Translations under genes and position numbers: made by a program | In this document: one piece after another, positions 25,029 through 33,764 of the stretch | Numbering within the stretch: position 1 is the stretch's first letter | How the letters are laid out: every line of letters starts with the position of its first letter | Notes under the pieces: generated by a model | The model's input: the letters and a program-made list of their open reading frames with translations, nothing else | Databases searched by the model: none | What the model was told of the DNA's origin: nothing | Origin: Janthinobacterium sp. | GTDB lineage: Bacteria; Pseudomonadota; Gammaproteobacteria; Burkholderiales; Chitinibacteraceae | Assembly (NCBI GenBank): GCA_025360045.1 | Contig: JANYCY010000052.1 | Span: 1 to 64,000 of the forward strand | Direction: 5' to 3' | DNA length: 64,000 nt

Positions 25029-25826
25029 ATGGATACAATGAACTCAGATCCTATTTTACAAACGCGTGGCCTTTGTAAAGAATTCAAAGGCTTTGCAGCA
25101 GTCAGCAATATTAATCTTGAAGTGGCCCGTGGCAGCATCCATGCCTTAATTGGCCCCAATGGTGCAGGCAAAACCACGGTGTTTAATTTGCTGACCAAGT
25201 TTCTGGCCCCCACGGCTGGGCAAGTGATTTTTGATGGCGTCGATATCACGGCAGCGCAGCCTGCGGAAGTGGCGACCAAGGGGCTGATTCGCTCCTTCCA
25301 GATTTCAGCGGTTTTTCCCAATATGAGTGCGCTCGACAATATCCGTGTGGCACTGCTGCGGATTAATGGCGGCGCACATCGTTTTTGGCGCTCTAAGCAA
25401 GAGCTCAACGCTTTCACCGATACCGCCATGGCCTTGCTAGAAGAAGTGGGCCTTGCTGAATTTGCCCATGTATTAGCGGGCGAGCTGGCTTACGGTAGGA
25501 AACGCGCCTTAGAAATCGCCACCACCTTGGCACTTAAACCCAAACTGATGCTACTGGATGAACCCACACAGGGCATGGGCATCGAGGATGTGGAGCGCGT
25601 CACCGCACTGATTCGCCGCGCATCCGTAGGGCGCACCATTTTGATGGTGGAGCACAACCTAAAAGTGGTTTCTACCCTTGCCGACAAAATTACCGTGTTA
25701 GCTCGTGGTCAGCATTTATCTGAAGGTGATTACGCCACCGTATCGGCCGACCCACGCGTCATGGAAGCGTATCTAGGCGTAAGCCCTACTATTTCCGCCC
25801 CCTCACAGGAAGCGCTACATGCTTAA
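25029..25826 (+). CDS. ABC transporter ATP-binding protein, LivG type (probable 3-hydroxybutyrate uptake)
   Basis: 265-aa ATPase of the branched-chain amino acid (HAAT) class. Motifs: Walker A GPNGAGKTT, Walker B LMLLDEPTQGMG and the family-typical ELAYGRKRALEIA signature. By fold it belongs to an importer for amino acids, urea or organic acids. The neighbours (sigma-54 activator, 3-hydroxybutyrate hydrolase and dehydrogenase) lead me to infer 3-hydroxybutyrate or its oligomers as substrate. It overlaps the next ATPase gene by 8 bp. Confidence 0.85.
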   Translation: MDTMNSDPILQTRGLCKEFKGFAAVSNINLEVARGSIHALIGPNGAGKTTVFNLLTKFLAPTAGQVIFDGVDITAAQPAEVATKGLIRSFQISAVFPNMSALDNIRVALLRINGGAHRFWRSKQELNAFTDTAMALLEEVGLAEFAHVLAGELAYGRKRALEIATTLALKPKLMLLDEPTQGMGIEDVERVTALIRRASVGRTILMVEHNLKVVSTLADKITVLARGQHLSEGDYATVSADPRVMEAYLGVSPTISAPSQEALHA

Positions 25827-26541
25827 TAGCCAAGATCATAGTGGTGAAATGTTGCGCGTGAGCGGCTTACACGCTTTTTACGGTGAATCACATATTTTGC
25901 ACGGCATTGACTTTGGCGTGCGCCGTGGCGAGCTGATTACCCTATTGGGCAGAAACGGCGCAGGCCGCAGCACCACACTGAAAGCAATTTTGGGACTGAC
26001 TGGCCAGCGTGCCGGATCGATTATGGTGAATGGCCGCGAAGTCATCCGCATGGCCACGCACAAAATCGCCCACCTTGGCGTGGGCTGGTGCCCCGAAGAG
26101 CGGGCCATTTTCTCTAGCCTGAATGTAGAAGAAAACCTCAACCTGCCACCCAAAGTGCGCAGCGATGGCATGAGTTTGGAAGAGATTTACACGCTATTCC
26201 CCAATCTGTGGGAGCGCCGCAAAAGCCAAGGCACAAGGCTTTCCGGCGGCGAGCAGCAAATGCTGGCCATGGCGCGAATCTTGCGCACCGGCGCGCGCCT
26301 GCTATTGCTGGATGAAATCACCGAAGGCCTCGCCCCTGTAATTGTTAAAAAGCTGGGTGAAACGGTAGAGCTGCTTAAAGCACGCGGCTACACCATTGTG
26401 CTGGTTGAACAAAACTTTCACTTTGCGGCAGGCATCGCCGATCGGCATTACGTGATTGAGCACGGCCAAGTGGTGGATTCAGTTAGCGCAGACGAGCTAT
26501 CGGCCAGTGCGAGCAGGCTAAATCATTATCTTGGGGTTTGA
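25819..26541 (+). CDS. ABC transporter ATP-binding protein, LivF type, with K-to-R Walker A
   Basis: 240-aa second ATPase of the HAAT-type importer. Signature LSGGEQQMLAMARIL and Walker B LLLLDEITEGLAP are intact. The Walker A is GRNGAGRST, with Arg in place of the catalytic Lys. I recall this substitution in other LivF-like ATPases, so it may be a family trait rather than damage. Pairs with the LivG-type protein in one nucleotide-binding heterodimer. Confidence 0.85.
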   Translation: MLNSQDHSGEMLRVSGLHAFYGESHILHGIDFGVRRGELITLLGRNGAGRSTTLKAILGLTGQRAGSIMVNGREVIRMATHKIAHLGVGWCPEERAIFSSLNVEENLNLPPKVRSDGMSLEEIYTLFPNLWERRKSQGTRLSGGEQQMLAMARILRTGARLLLLDEITEGLAPVIVKKLGETVELLKARGYTIVLVEQNFHFAAGIADRHYVIEHGQVVDSVSADELSASASRLNHYLGV

Positions 26542-26593
26542 GCTACAGGGTGGATTCACCCAATAGGCATCAAGTTAAAACAATCGATTTTTC

Positions 26594-26665
26594 ATAGGGT
26601 GTGCAAGTCGTTTTTCTTGCACACCGGCCGTTGGTGCGCAACGACTGCGTCGTTGTACACCCTAT
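26594..26665. repeat. Inverted repeat element (family R2) in the ABC operon
   Basis: ATAGGGTGTGCAAGTCG to CGTTGTACACCCTAT, a close relative of the 4021-4099 element. With the family C stretch at 26731-26785 it fills the 344-bp gap between the ATPase and binding-protein genes. It may lower read-through into the distal genes. Confidence 0.8.
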
Positions 26666-26885
26666 AAAACCACTCAGAAACTGCTAAGCAGACATTCACA
26701 AAAGGCAGGAGAAAAACGGATCATTCCTCTTGGTTTTCTCCGTGTAACTCTGTGTCCTCTGTGCTCTCTGTGGTTCAAGATTTGGGTTTATTCACACACA
26801 TAAATGGCTCTACAAAAACCTTATATTTACAAAAACAACCTTATCGCAGTCCCTGCAAGATCGACCCCAAACGGAGATACACCCT

Positions 26886-28085
26886 ATGCAAAACTGTAAA
26901 CCACTTGTTCTTGCTTTAGCGCTTGCCTTACCTGCCACCACTTTTGCTGGCCCTGTTTCTGGCGACATGGTCAAGATTGGCATTCTGACGGATATGTCAG
27001 GCGTGTATGCCAGCGTAGGTGGCAAAGGCTCGGTGATTGCGGCGCAAATGGCGATCGCGGATTTTGGCGGCAAGGTTTTGGATAAGCCGATCGAACTCGT
27101 CAGTGCAGATCACCAAAACAAGGCCGACATCGGCGTAGGCAAGGCACGCGAGTGGTTTGATACCCAAGGCGTGGATATGGTGAACGATCTGCTTAATTCT
27201 GGCGTCGGCATTGCCGTGCAAAAGCTAGGTGCAGAGAAAAAGCGCATTACCATCAATAACGGCGCAGGCTCTACCGCACTCACCGGCAAGGAATGCAGCC
27301 CTTACGGCGTGCATTACGCTTACGACACCTATGCACTAGCCAAAGGCACAGCCACCGCGCTGATGAAGCAAGGCTTAGATAGCTGGTTCTTCCTACAAGC
27401 TGACTATGCCTTTGGTGCAGCGCTGCAAGGCGACGCCAGCAAAATTGTCGCGGCCACGGGTGGCAAGGTACTGGGCACCGTCAAACATCCGCTTTCCTCT
27501 ACTGACTTCTCCTCCTACCTGCTGCAAGCGCAAGACTCCAAAGCCAAAGTGGTTGGCCTTGCTAATGCCGGAGCCGATTTTGTAAACGCGGTGAAGCAAG
27601 CCAAAGAATTTGGCCTGAAGCAAACCATTGCGGGGCTGTTGGTGTTTGATAGCGATGTGAAAGCGCTGGGCCTGAATGCTGCGCAAGGCATGAAATTTAC
27701 CACTGCCTATTCATGGGAGTTAAACCCAGAAATGGAAGCTTTTGGTAAAAAATTCTTCGCAAAAGCGGGCTTTATGCCAACGATGGACCATGCAGGTATT
27801 TACTCCAGCACCCTGCATTATTTAAATGCGGTGAAAGCAGCAGGCACCGATGACGCCGATGCCGTCATGAAGAAAATGCGCGAAACCAAGGTAAACGACT
27901 TCTTTGCTAAAAACGGCATCATCCGCGAAGACGGCCGCATGGTGCACGATATGTATCTGGTAGAAGTGCTTAAACCTAGCGAATCCAAAGGTGCATGGGA
28001 CCAGCTCAAACTCGTCGCCACCATCCCTGGCGACGTCGCCTTCAAACCGCTATCTGTCAGCGAATGCCCTTTAATCAAGAAGTAA
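26886..28085 (+). CDS. ABC transporter periplasmic substrate-binding protein (HAAT family)
   Basis: 399-aa type I periplasmic binding protein. A signal peptide (MQNCKPLVLALALALPATTFA) is followed by KIGILTDMSGVYASVGGKGSVIAAQMAI, the LivJ/AmiC-like fold start. It should bind the ligand and deliver it to the two permeases. The gene lies inside the probable 3-hydroxybutyrate locus. The ligand is an inference from context; related proteins bind amino acids, aromatic acids or other small organic acids. Confidence 0.87.
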   Translation: MQNCKPLVLALALALPATTFAGPVSGDMVKIGILTDMSGVYASVGGKGSVIAAQMAIADFGGKVLDKPIELVSADHQNKADIGVGKAREWFDTQGVDMVNDLLNSGVGIAVQKLGAEKKRITINNGAGSTALTGKECSPYGVHYAYDTYALAKGTATALMKQGLDSWFFLQADYAFGAALQGDASKIVAATGGKVLGTVKHPLSSTDFSSYLLQAQDSKAKVVGLANAGADFVNAVKQAKEFGLKQTIAGLLVFDSDVKALGLNAAQGMKFTTAYSWELNPEMEAFGKKFFAKAGFMPTMDHAGIYSSTLHYLNAVKAAGTDDADAVMKKMRETKVNDFFAKNGIIREDGRMVHDMYLVEVLKPSESKGAWDQLKLVATIPGDVAFKPLSVSECPLIKK

Positions 28086-28093
28086 GTGTCGTG

Positions 28094-28206
28094 CGTAGGA
28101 TGGGTGGAGCAAAGCGATACCCATCAACATTGCCAAGCACGATGGGTATCGCCGTATCGCTGAGCGAGGTAAACCTCACACACAGAACGGCTCCACCTAT
28201 CCTACG
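28094..28206. repeat. Inverted repeat in the ABC operon
   Basis: CGTAGGATGGGTGGAGC pairs with GGCTCCACCTATCCTACG, and an inner GCGATACCCATC pairs with GATGGGTATCGC. It lies between the binding-protein and permease genes. Confidence 0.75.
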
Positions 28207-28236
28207 AACCTTCTTTTATTATTTCTGAGGTAGAGC

Positions 28237-29142
28237 ATGGACATTCCCTTGCAAGCCATCATGTCGCAAGCCTTACTCGGCTTAAACAATGGTGCTTTTT
28301 ATGCCTTACTCAGCCTTGGCCTTGCCGTTATTTTTGGCATGCTCAATGTGGTCAATTTTGCTCACGGCGCTTTTTATATGCTGGGCGCTTTTGTAGCGCT
28401 ATTGGGCTATGACCAGCTAGGGCGGATTTTGGGTGATGAAAGTATCCATATGTCGTTCTGGACAGCGCTGATTGTCGGGCCAATTGTGGTGGGTTTACTC
28501 GGCGTGTTGATCGAAAAAACCATGCTCAGCCGCCTCTATAAAGTTGATCATCTTTATGGCCTTTTACTCACTTTCGGGCTGGCGCTGATTTTTGAAGGTC
28601 TGCTGACTAATTACTTTAATGTGGCCGGTGAGCCTTACAACGCCAAGCCAGAAATCCTCGAAGGCGCAATTAATCTGGGCTTTATGGTATTCCCTAAATA
28701 TCGCTTATTTTCGATTGTGCTATCGCTTTCGGTTTGCTTTGCTGTTTGGTATTTAATCGAGAAAACCAAATTAGGCTCGCATCTGCGGGCCGGTACAGAA
28801 AACCCCGATGTCACCCGCGCCTTTGGCATTGATGTGCCATCTTTACGCACGCTGACTTATTTTCTTGGTGTGGCTTTGGCCGGGCTGGCTGGCGTAGTGG
28901 CCGCGCCCATTTATTCAGTCAGCCCCAAGATGGGATCAGACTTAATCATTATCGTGTTCGCCGTAGTAGTGATTGGCGGCATGGGCTCGATTATGGGGGC
29001 GATTGTAACGGGCATTGCACTGGGGCTTTTAGAAGGGCTGGTGAAAGTGTTTTACCCGCCACTGGCCAACACCGTCATCTTTATCGTCATGGCGCTGGTC
29101 TTACTCTGGCGCCCATCTGGCCTCTTTGGTAAGGAAGCATGA
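28237..29142 (+). CDS. ABC transporter permease, LivH type
   Basis: 301-aa integral membrane permease of the HAAT class with about eight helices. Typical N-terminus LLGLNNGAFYALLSLGLAVIFGMLNVVNFAHGAFYMLGAF, and the coupling loop ENPDVTRAFGIDVPSLR. Ends by overlapping the second permease gene as ATGA. Forms the membrane channel with the LivM-type protein. Confidence 0.9.
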   Translation: MDIPLQAIMSQALLGLNNGAFYALLSLGLAVIFGMLNVVNFAHGAFYMLGAFVALLGYDQLGRILGDESIHMSFWTALIVGPIVVGLLGVLIEKTMLSRLYKVDHLYGLLLTFGLALIFEGLLTNYFNVAGEPYNAKPEILEGAINLGFMVFPKYRLFSIVLSLSVCFAVWYLIEKTKLGSHLRAGTENPDVTRAFGIDVPSLRTLTYFLGVALAGLAGVVAAPIYSVSPKMGSDLIIIVFAVVVIGGMGSIMGAIVTGIALGLLEGLVKVFYPPLANTVIFIVMALVLLWRPSGLFGKEA

Positions 29143-30137
29143 TGAACGCTCCGATTGTCCAACTCACCCCTGAAGCCGTATTACTCAGAAAAAAAACCAA
29201 CTACACCCCATGGATTGCTGCACTGGTATTTGCCGCCATTGCACCCTTTGTGGTCTACCCTATTTTTGCTATGGAGCTGATGTGTTTTGCGTTGTTTGCC
29301 TGTGCTTTTAATCTGCTTTTGGGCTTTGGTGGCTTGCTGAGCTTTGGCCACGCCGCATTTTTTGGCAGCGCGGCTTATCTATGCGGCCATGCGATTAAAA
29401 ACTGGGGGCTAAGCCCAGAGCTGGGCATTTTATTCGCCACTTTGGGAGCCGCTTTAATGGGGCTGGCCATCGGCAGCATCGCCATTCGCCGCCAAGGCAT
29501 TTACTTTGCCATGGTCACCTTAGCGCTCGCGCAGATTGTATTTTTCTTATGCTTGCAAATGCCTTTTACCGGCGGCGAAGATGGCTTACAAGGCATACCC
29601 AAAGGCCATCTGTTTGGCTTCATCGATTTAGCCAGCACCGTCAGCGTGGGCCAGCAGCAACTGCCGCTGGCGCTGTATTTCTTTGTGCTGGCCATTACCT
29701 TTGGCGGCTATTGGCTCATCTGGCGCACCGTTCATTCGCCCTTTGGCATGGTGCTCAAAGCCATCAAAGAAAACGAACCGCGTGCGCTGTCTCTGGGCTA
29801 TCAAGTTAATCGCTATAAGCTCGCTACCTTTGTACTCTCTGCTGCCTTGGCGGGGCTGGCGGGTGCGACTAAAGCGCTAGTCGTAGGCCTAGCGTCGCTC
29901 AGCGATGTGTCTTGGCATATGTCGGGCGAAGTGGTGCTGATGACCTTACTCGGCGGCATGGGGACGTTGCTTGGCCCCGTCGTCGGCGCGGTCACAGTGG
30001 GCACGCTGCATCACGAGCTCGCCTCATTCGGATCATGGGTCACTGTCACCATCGGCGTGGTGTTTGTGGTTTGTGTGATGGCATTTAGGCGCGGCATTGT
30101 GGGTGAGATTGCTTATCGCTTGAAGCGGGATTTGTAA
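29139..30137 (+). CDS. ABC transporter permease, LivM type
   Basis: 332-aa second permease of the importer, with many hydrophobic helices. Typical stretches are NLLLGFGGLLSFGHAAFFGSAAY and the coupling loop KENEPRALSLGYQVNRYKLATFV. The start ATG overlaps the LivH-type stop; a second ATG follows at once (29142). Last of the five transporter genes. Confidence 0.9.
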   Translation: MMNAPIVQLTPEAVLLRKKTNYTPWIAALVFAAIAPFVVYPIFAMELMCFALFACAFNLLLGFGGLLSFGHAAFFGSAAYLCGHAIKNWGLSPELGILFATLGAALMGLAIGSIAIRRQGIYFAMVTLALAQIVFFLCLQMPFTGGEDGLQGIPKGHLFGFIDLASTVSVGQQQLPLALYFFVLAITFGGYWLIWRTVHSPFGMVLKAIKENEPRALSLGYQVNRYKLATFVLSAALAGLAGATKALVVGLASLSDVSWHMSGEVVLMTLLGGMGTLLGPVVGAVTVGTLHHELASFGSWVTVTIGVVFVVCVMAFRRGIVGEIAYRLKRDL

Positions 30138-30199
30138 TGTCAGTTCGTGTGGGCAAAACGATTGACCTTGCCCACATCCACATCAGTTTGATGCACTTA

Positions 30200-30326
30200 T
30201 TCCCCCTTTTGAAAAAGGGGGGTTAGGGGGGGGATTTGGCATTGCATATTTTCACAATAAGAAGCCAAGCCACACAAAAGCAAATCCCCCTCGGGGCCCC
30301 TCAGCCCCCTTTTACAAAGGGGGAGG
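30200..30326. repeat. G/C-run inverted repeat element
   Basis: Starts TTCCCCCTTTTGAAAAAGGGG and ends CCCCTTTTACAAAGGGGG, with runs of up to eight G inside. Looks like a mobile intergenic repeat. It separates the transporter genes from the oligomer hydrolase gene. Confidence 0.7.
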
Positions 30327-30390
30327 CTACGGTATGGATACACCCTCTCCCCCACATAAAACCACGCCATCATTGGCAAAGAGGTAGGAA

Positions 30391-32490
30391 ATGCGATTAC
30401 TCCTAACGGGCATGGTCGTTTTATTATCGGCCTGCAATAGCAATGATATTTTCGACAGCAATCCCCGCCCCGCTTGGCTGGGCAAGGTTAACCAGAATAA
30501 TTTTGATGGCGTGAACAATGACTTATTAACTGCAGGCTTGGGCAAAAGTGGCTTGGCCCTTGCCCTGCCTGCCTACGCTGATCCAGCCAAGCCCACCCCC
30601 ACCGAATTGCGTCGCGCGGCCATTTATAATAATTACCGCGCCTTAGTCGATATCAGTAGCAGCGGCGGTTACGGCCGGCTGTATGGCCCCAACCTAGACA
30701 TCAACGGCAACGACACGCTCGGGGAGGGCAAAATTGCGGGGGAGGAATACCTTGCCTACGCGGATGACGGCACAGGCAAGCAAAATGTCACGCTAATGGT
30801 GCAAATCCCCGCCAGCTTCAATCAAAGCAAGCCTTGCGTAGTGACAGCTACTTCATCCGGATCGCGCGGGGTGTATGGCGCGGTGTCTGCGGCTGGCGAG
30901 TGGGGGCTAAAACACGGCTGCGCGGTGGCTTATGCCGATAAGGGCAGCGGCACGGGGATTCATGATTTAAGCAGCGATACGGTTAATTTGATCGACGGCA
31001 CACGGGCTAATCGCAGTGCAGGCGCAGGCAATTTTGACGCGGGTTTATCAAGTGGCGAGCTGGCCGACTTCAACGCGCAATTCCCTAATCGCATCGCATC
31101 CAAACATGCGCACTCACAGCAAAATCCTGAAAAAGACTGGGGTAGAGATACTTTACGTGCGGTGGAGTTTGCTTTCTGGCTGCTGAACGAAAAATACGCT
31201 GACACGCTAGCGGGTGTTCGCAAAGCCGATTACGCCACTCCTGCCACTGTGACCGTGATTGCTGCAAGCGCATCCAATGGTGGCGGCGCTGCACTCGCCG
31301 CCGCCGAGCAGGACACTAAAGGGCTAATCGATGGCGTGGCCGTCAGCGAGCCGCAGGTGCAGCCCACCTCAGTCGCTGGCTTAAACATCCAGCAAGGCAG
31401 CAATCGGATGCCCGCCATAGGCCTCCCACTCATTGATTACTTCACCCTTGCCAATCTCTACCAGCCCTGCGCAGTGCAATCGGCGCGTTTAAGCGGTGCT
31501 AATTCAGCATTAGCTACCGCAGTTTCTCCGGCACTAGGTAGCGCACGTTGCGCGTCGCTCGCGGCCAAAGGGTTTTTAAGCGGTAGCACGCTCGAAGCGC
31601 AAGCTAACGAAGCCTATAACAAGCTTATTTCTGCCGGTTGGCTGAGCGAGGCCGATGCTTTACACGCCAGCCATTACGGGCTTAACGCTACACTGGGTGT
31701 AGCACTCACTTACGTTAATGCCTATGGCCGCTTTTCAGTTAAAGACAATATCTGCGGTTATAGCTACGCGTTTACCAATGCCGCTGGCGATGTCATTGCG
31801 CCTCTTGCCAATAATCTAGCGGGCATCTTTGGCAGCGGCAACGGCGTGCCACCCACAGCGGGCATCTCCATCATCAATAATTTATCCGTGGGTGGCGCCA
31901 AGGCCGATGCGATGTCGATTTCAGCTTCAAGCAATACCGCAGATTACAATCTAGATGGTGCAATCTGCCTGCGTAAGCTCGCCACGGGGGTCAACCCGCT
32001 TACAGGTGTGGCGCTCACTGGCAATGAAAAATTACAGGCTGATCGTGTGGCCATTGGCATCAAAGAAGCGCAGCGTAATGCACGCTTAAACGGCAAGCCA
32101 GCCATTATTGTGGCAGGCCGCTCTGATGCACTGATTCCTGTGAACCACGCCGCCCGCGCCTATTACGCGCTCAACCAATCGCTCGAAGGCAGCAGTTCAA
32201 AGCTTCGCTATATCGAAGTCAGCAATGGCCAGCATTTTGATTCTTTCCTTGCGCTAAGCGGCTTTCCAACGCGCTTTATTCCGCTGCATGTTTATGCTGG
32301 CCGTGCGCTGGATGCAATGTGGGCGCATTTAAATAACGGCGCGGCACTGCCCGATAGCCAAGTAGTGCGCACCACGCCCCGCACCTTGGCAAGCGACAAT
32401 TTAAATGCCAGCGCCCTGCCTGCGTTTGCTACAGCGCCCGCCAGCGATGCGATTCGCTTTAGCAATGCCACACTTACTATCCCGCAGTAA
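30391..32490 (+). CDS. D-(-)-3-hydroxybutyrate oligomer hydrolase, lipoprotein
   Basis: 699-aa hydrolase that splits 3-hydroxybutyrate oligomers (from poly-3-hydroxybutyrate breakdown) to monomers. It has a lipoprotein signal (LLLTGMVVLLSAC, lipidated Cys15) and the family's probable nucleophile region AASASNGGGAALAAAEQ, with a late HFDSFLALSGFP His region. It lies between a transporter operon and 3-hydroxybutyrate dehydrogenase, so extracytoplasmic hydrolysis would feed uptake. Length is normal for the family. Confidence 0.88.
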   Translation: MRLLLTGMVVLLSACNSNDIFDSNPRPAWLGKVNQNNFDGVNNDLLTAGLGKSGLALALPAYADPAKPTPTELRRAAIYNNYRALVDISSSGGYGRLYGPNLDINGNDTLGEGKIAGEEYLAYADDGTGKQNVTLMVQIPASFNQSKPCVVTATSSGSRGVYGAVSAAGEWGLKHGCAVAYADKGSGTGIHDLSSDTVNLIDGTRANRSAGAGNFDAGLSSGELADFNAQFPNRIASKHAHSQQNPEKDWGRDTLRAVEFAFWLLNEKYADTLAGVRKADYATPATVTVIAASASNGGGAALAAAEQDTKGLIDGVAVSEPQVQPTSVAGLNIQQGSNRMPAIGLPLIDYFTLANLYQPCAVQSARLSGANSALATAVSPALGSARCASLAAKGFLSGSTLEAQANEAYNKLISAGWLSEADALHASHYGLNATLGVALTYVNAYGRFSVKDNICGYSYAFTNAAGDVIAPLANNLAGIFGSGNGVPPTAGISIINNLSVGGAKADAMSISASSNTADYNLDGAICLRKLATGVNPLTGVALTGNEKLQADRVAIGIKEAQRNARLNGKPAIIVAGRSDALIPVNHAARAYYALNQSLEGSSSKLRYIEVSNGQHFDSFLALSGFPTRFIPLHVYAGRALDAMWAHLNNGAALPDSQVVRTTPRTLASDNLNASALPAFATAPASDAIRFSNATLTIPQ

Positions 32491-32515
32491 GCCTCCGTTG
32501 GTGAAAGGGCAAGAT

Positions 32516-32574
32516 GTAGGGCGGGTGAAACCCGCGAGCAATCCTGAAAAATACGCGGGTTTCACCCGCCCTAC
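32516..32574. repeat. Inverted repeat element (family B)
   Basis: GTAGGGCGGGTGAAACCCGCG pairs with CGCGGGTTTCACCCGCCCTAC. A degraded second copy follows at about 32633-32698. Both sit upstream of bdhA. Confidence 0.8.
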
Positions 32575-32719
32575 GATGATTCAATACTTGTCATTGCGTG
32601 GCAATACCATAACTTCTGGCTAATTTGCGCAGACAGGATAAAACCCGCCAGACTTTGATGCAAAATTAAATAAGAACGGCGGGTAAGCACTCGCCCTAAG
32701 AATCATTCAATGTTTGCAG

Positions 32720-32744
32720 TTGGGGGCGAGGCAATCGCCCCCAA
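32720..32744 (+). promoter_or_regulatory. Strong hairpin in the bdhA 5' leader
   Basis: TTGGGGGCGA-GGCAA-TCGCCCCCAA is a perfect 10-bp GC-rich stem ending a few bases before the AAGGAA ribosome binding site of bdhA. It could be a terminator-like or translational control element, or another repeat. No T-run follows. Confidence 0.5.
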
Positions 32745-32763
32745 ACAACACAAGGAAATGGCG

Positions 32764-33543
32764 ATGACTAAAACCTTATCAGGAAAAAGTGCCTTAATTA
32801 CCGGCTCTACCAGTGGCATTGGGCTGGGCATTGCCCGCGCGCTCTCAGATGCAGGCGCAAATGTGGTGCTCAATGGCTTTGGCGATGTTTTGGCGGCAAG
32901 AGAATTCGTTGAACAAGCGGGTGGCAAAGTGGCTTATCACGGCGCAGATTTAAGCCACCCCGAGCAAATCACCGACTTAATGCGCTATGCAGAAAAAGAA
33001 TTTGGCAATGTCGATATATTAGTAAATAACGCAGGTATTCAGCACTTGGCGCCCGTAGAAGATTTCTCTATTGAGCGCTGGAATAGCATTCTGGCGCTGA
33101 ATTTATCCGCAGGATTTCACACCACCCGCCTTGCCGTGCCCGCCATGAAAAAGAAAAACTGGGGCCGCATTATTAATATCGTTTCCGTGCATGGCTTAGT
33201 GGCATCCGCAAACAAATCGGCCTATGTGGCCGCCAAGCACGGCATGATAGGGCTAACTAAAGGCGTGGCTTTAGAGTTAGCCCACACCGGCATTACTTGT
33301 AATGCCATTTGCCCCGGCTGGGTACTTACGCCCTTAGTAGAGCAGCAAATCACCAGCAAAGCCACGCAGCAAGGCATTAGCTACGCCGAAGCCCAATCTC
33401 AGCTTTTACTAGAAAAACAACCCTCGGGCGTGTTTGTAACGCCGGAGCAAATTGGCGCGCTGCTACTGTTTTTATGCAGCGATGCCGCCCAAGAAGTACG
33501 CGGTGCCGCATGGAATATTGATGGCGGATGGATTGCACAATAA
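32764..33543 (+). CDS. bdhA: D-3-hydroxybutyrate dehydrogenase
   Basis: 259-aa short-chain dehydrogenase that oxidises D-3-hydroxybutyrate to acetoacetate with NAD+. Motifs: GSTSGIGLGIA (NAD binding), NNAGIQ, the catalytic Ser in IVSVHG, YVAAK (Tyr/Lys) and the family-typical C-terminus AWNIDGGWIAQ. I start at the ATG at 32764, because AAGGAA is too close to the ATG at 32758. Completes the 3-hydroxybutyrate route after the hydrolase. Confidence 0.92.
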   Translation: MTKTLSGKSALITGSTSGIGLGIARALSDAGANVVLNGFGDVLAAREFVEQAGGKVAYHGADLSHPEQITDLMRYAEKEFGNVDILVNNAGIQHLAPVEDFSIERWNSILALNLSAGFHTTRLAVPAMKKKNWGRIINIVSVHGLVASANKSAYVAAKHGMIGLTKGVALELAHTGITCNAICPGWVLTPLVEQQITSKATQQGISYAEAQSQLLLEKQPSGVFVTPEQIGALLLFLCSDAAQEVRGAAWNIDGGWIAQ

Positions 33544-33570
33544 ACGCCATTCCACAGCAACATAAAACCC

Positions 33571-33679
33571 AAACCTTAAACCACGGAGGAAAGGGAGAAC
33601 ACGGAGAGTCACGGAGGAAAACTAGGTTTTCTCCGCAAACTCCGCGTTTTCTGGAGTCTCCGTGTTTCAAGACTTGGGT
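33571..33679. repeat. Family C repeat arranged as an inverted pair
   Basis: ACCCAAACCTTAAACCACGGAG with ACACGGAGAGTCACGGAG units on one side, and the reverse (TCTCCGTGTTTCAAGACTTGGGTTT) on the other. Most complete copy of the family in the window. Confidence 0.65.
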
Positions 33680-33764
33680 TTTGGTGTGGGGTATGACTGC
33701 GTACTAGCTGTTTGTCCGATGAAAAGAGACACGTTTTATATCCACCCACTTATAGAGACTCGTA

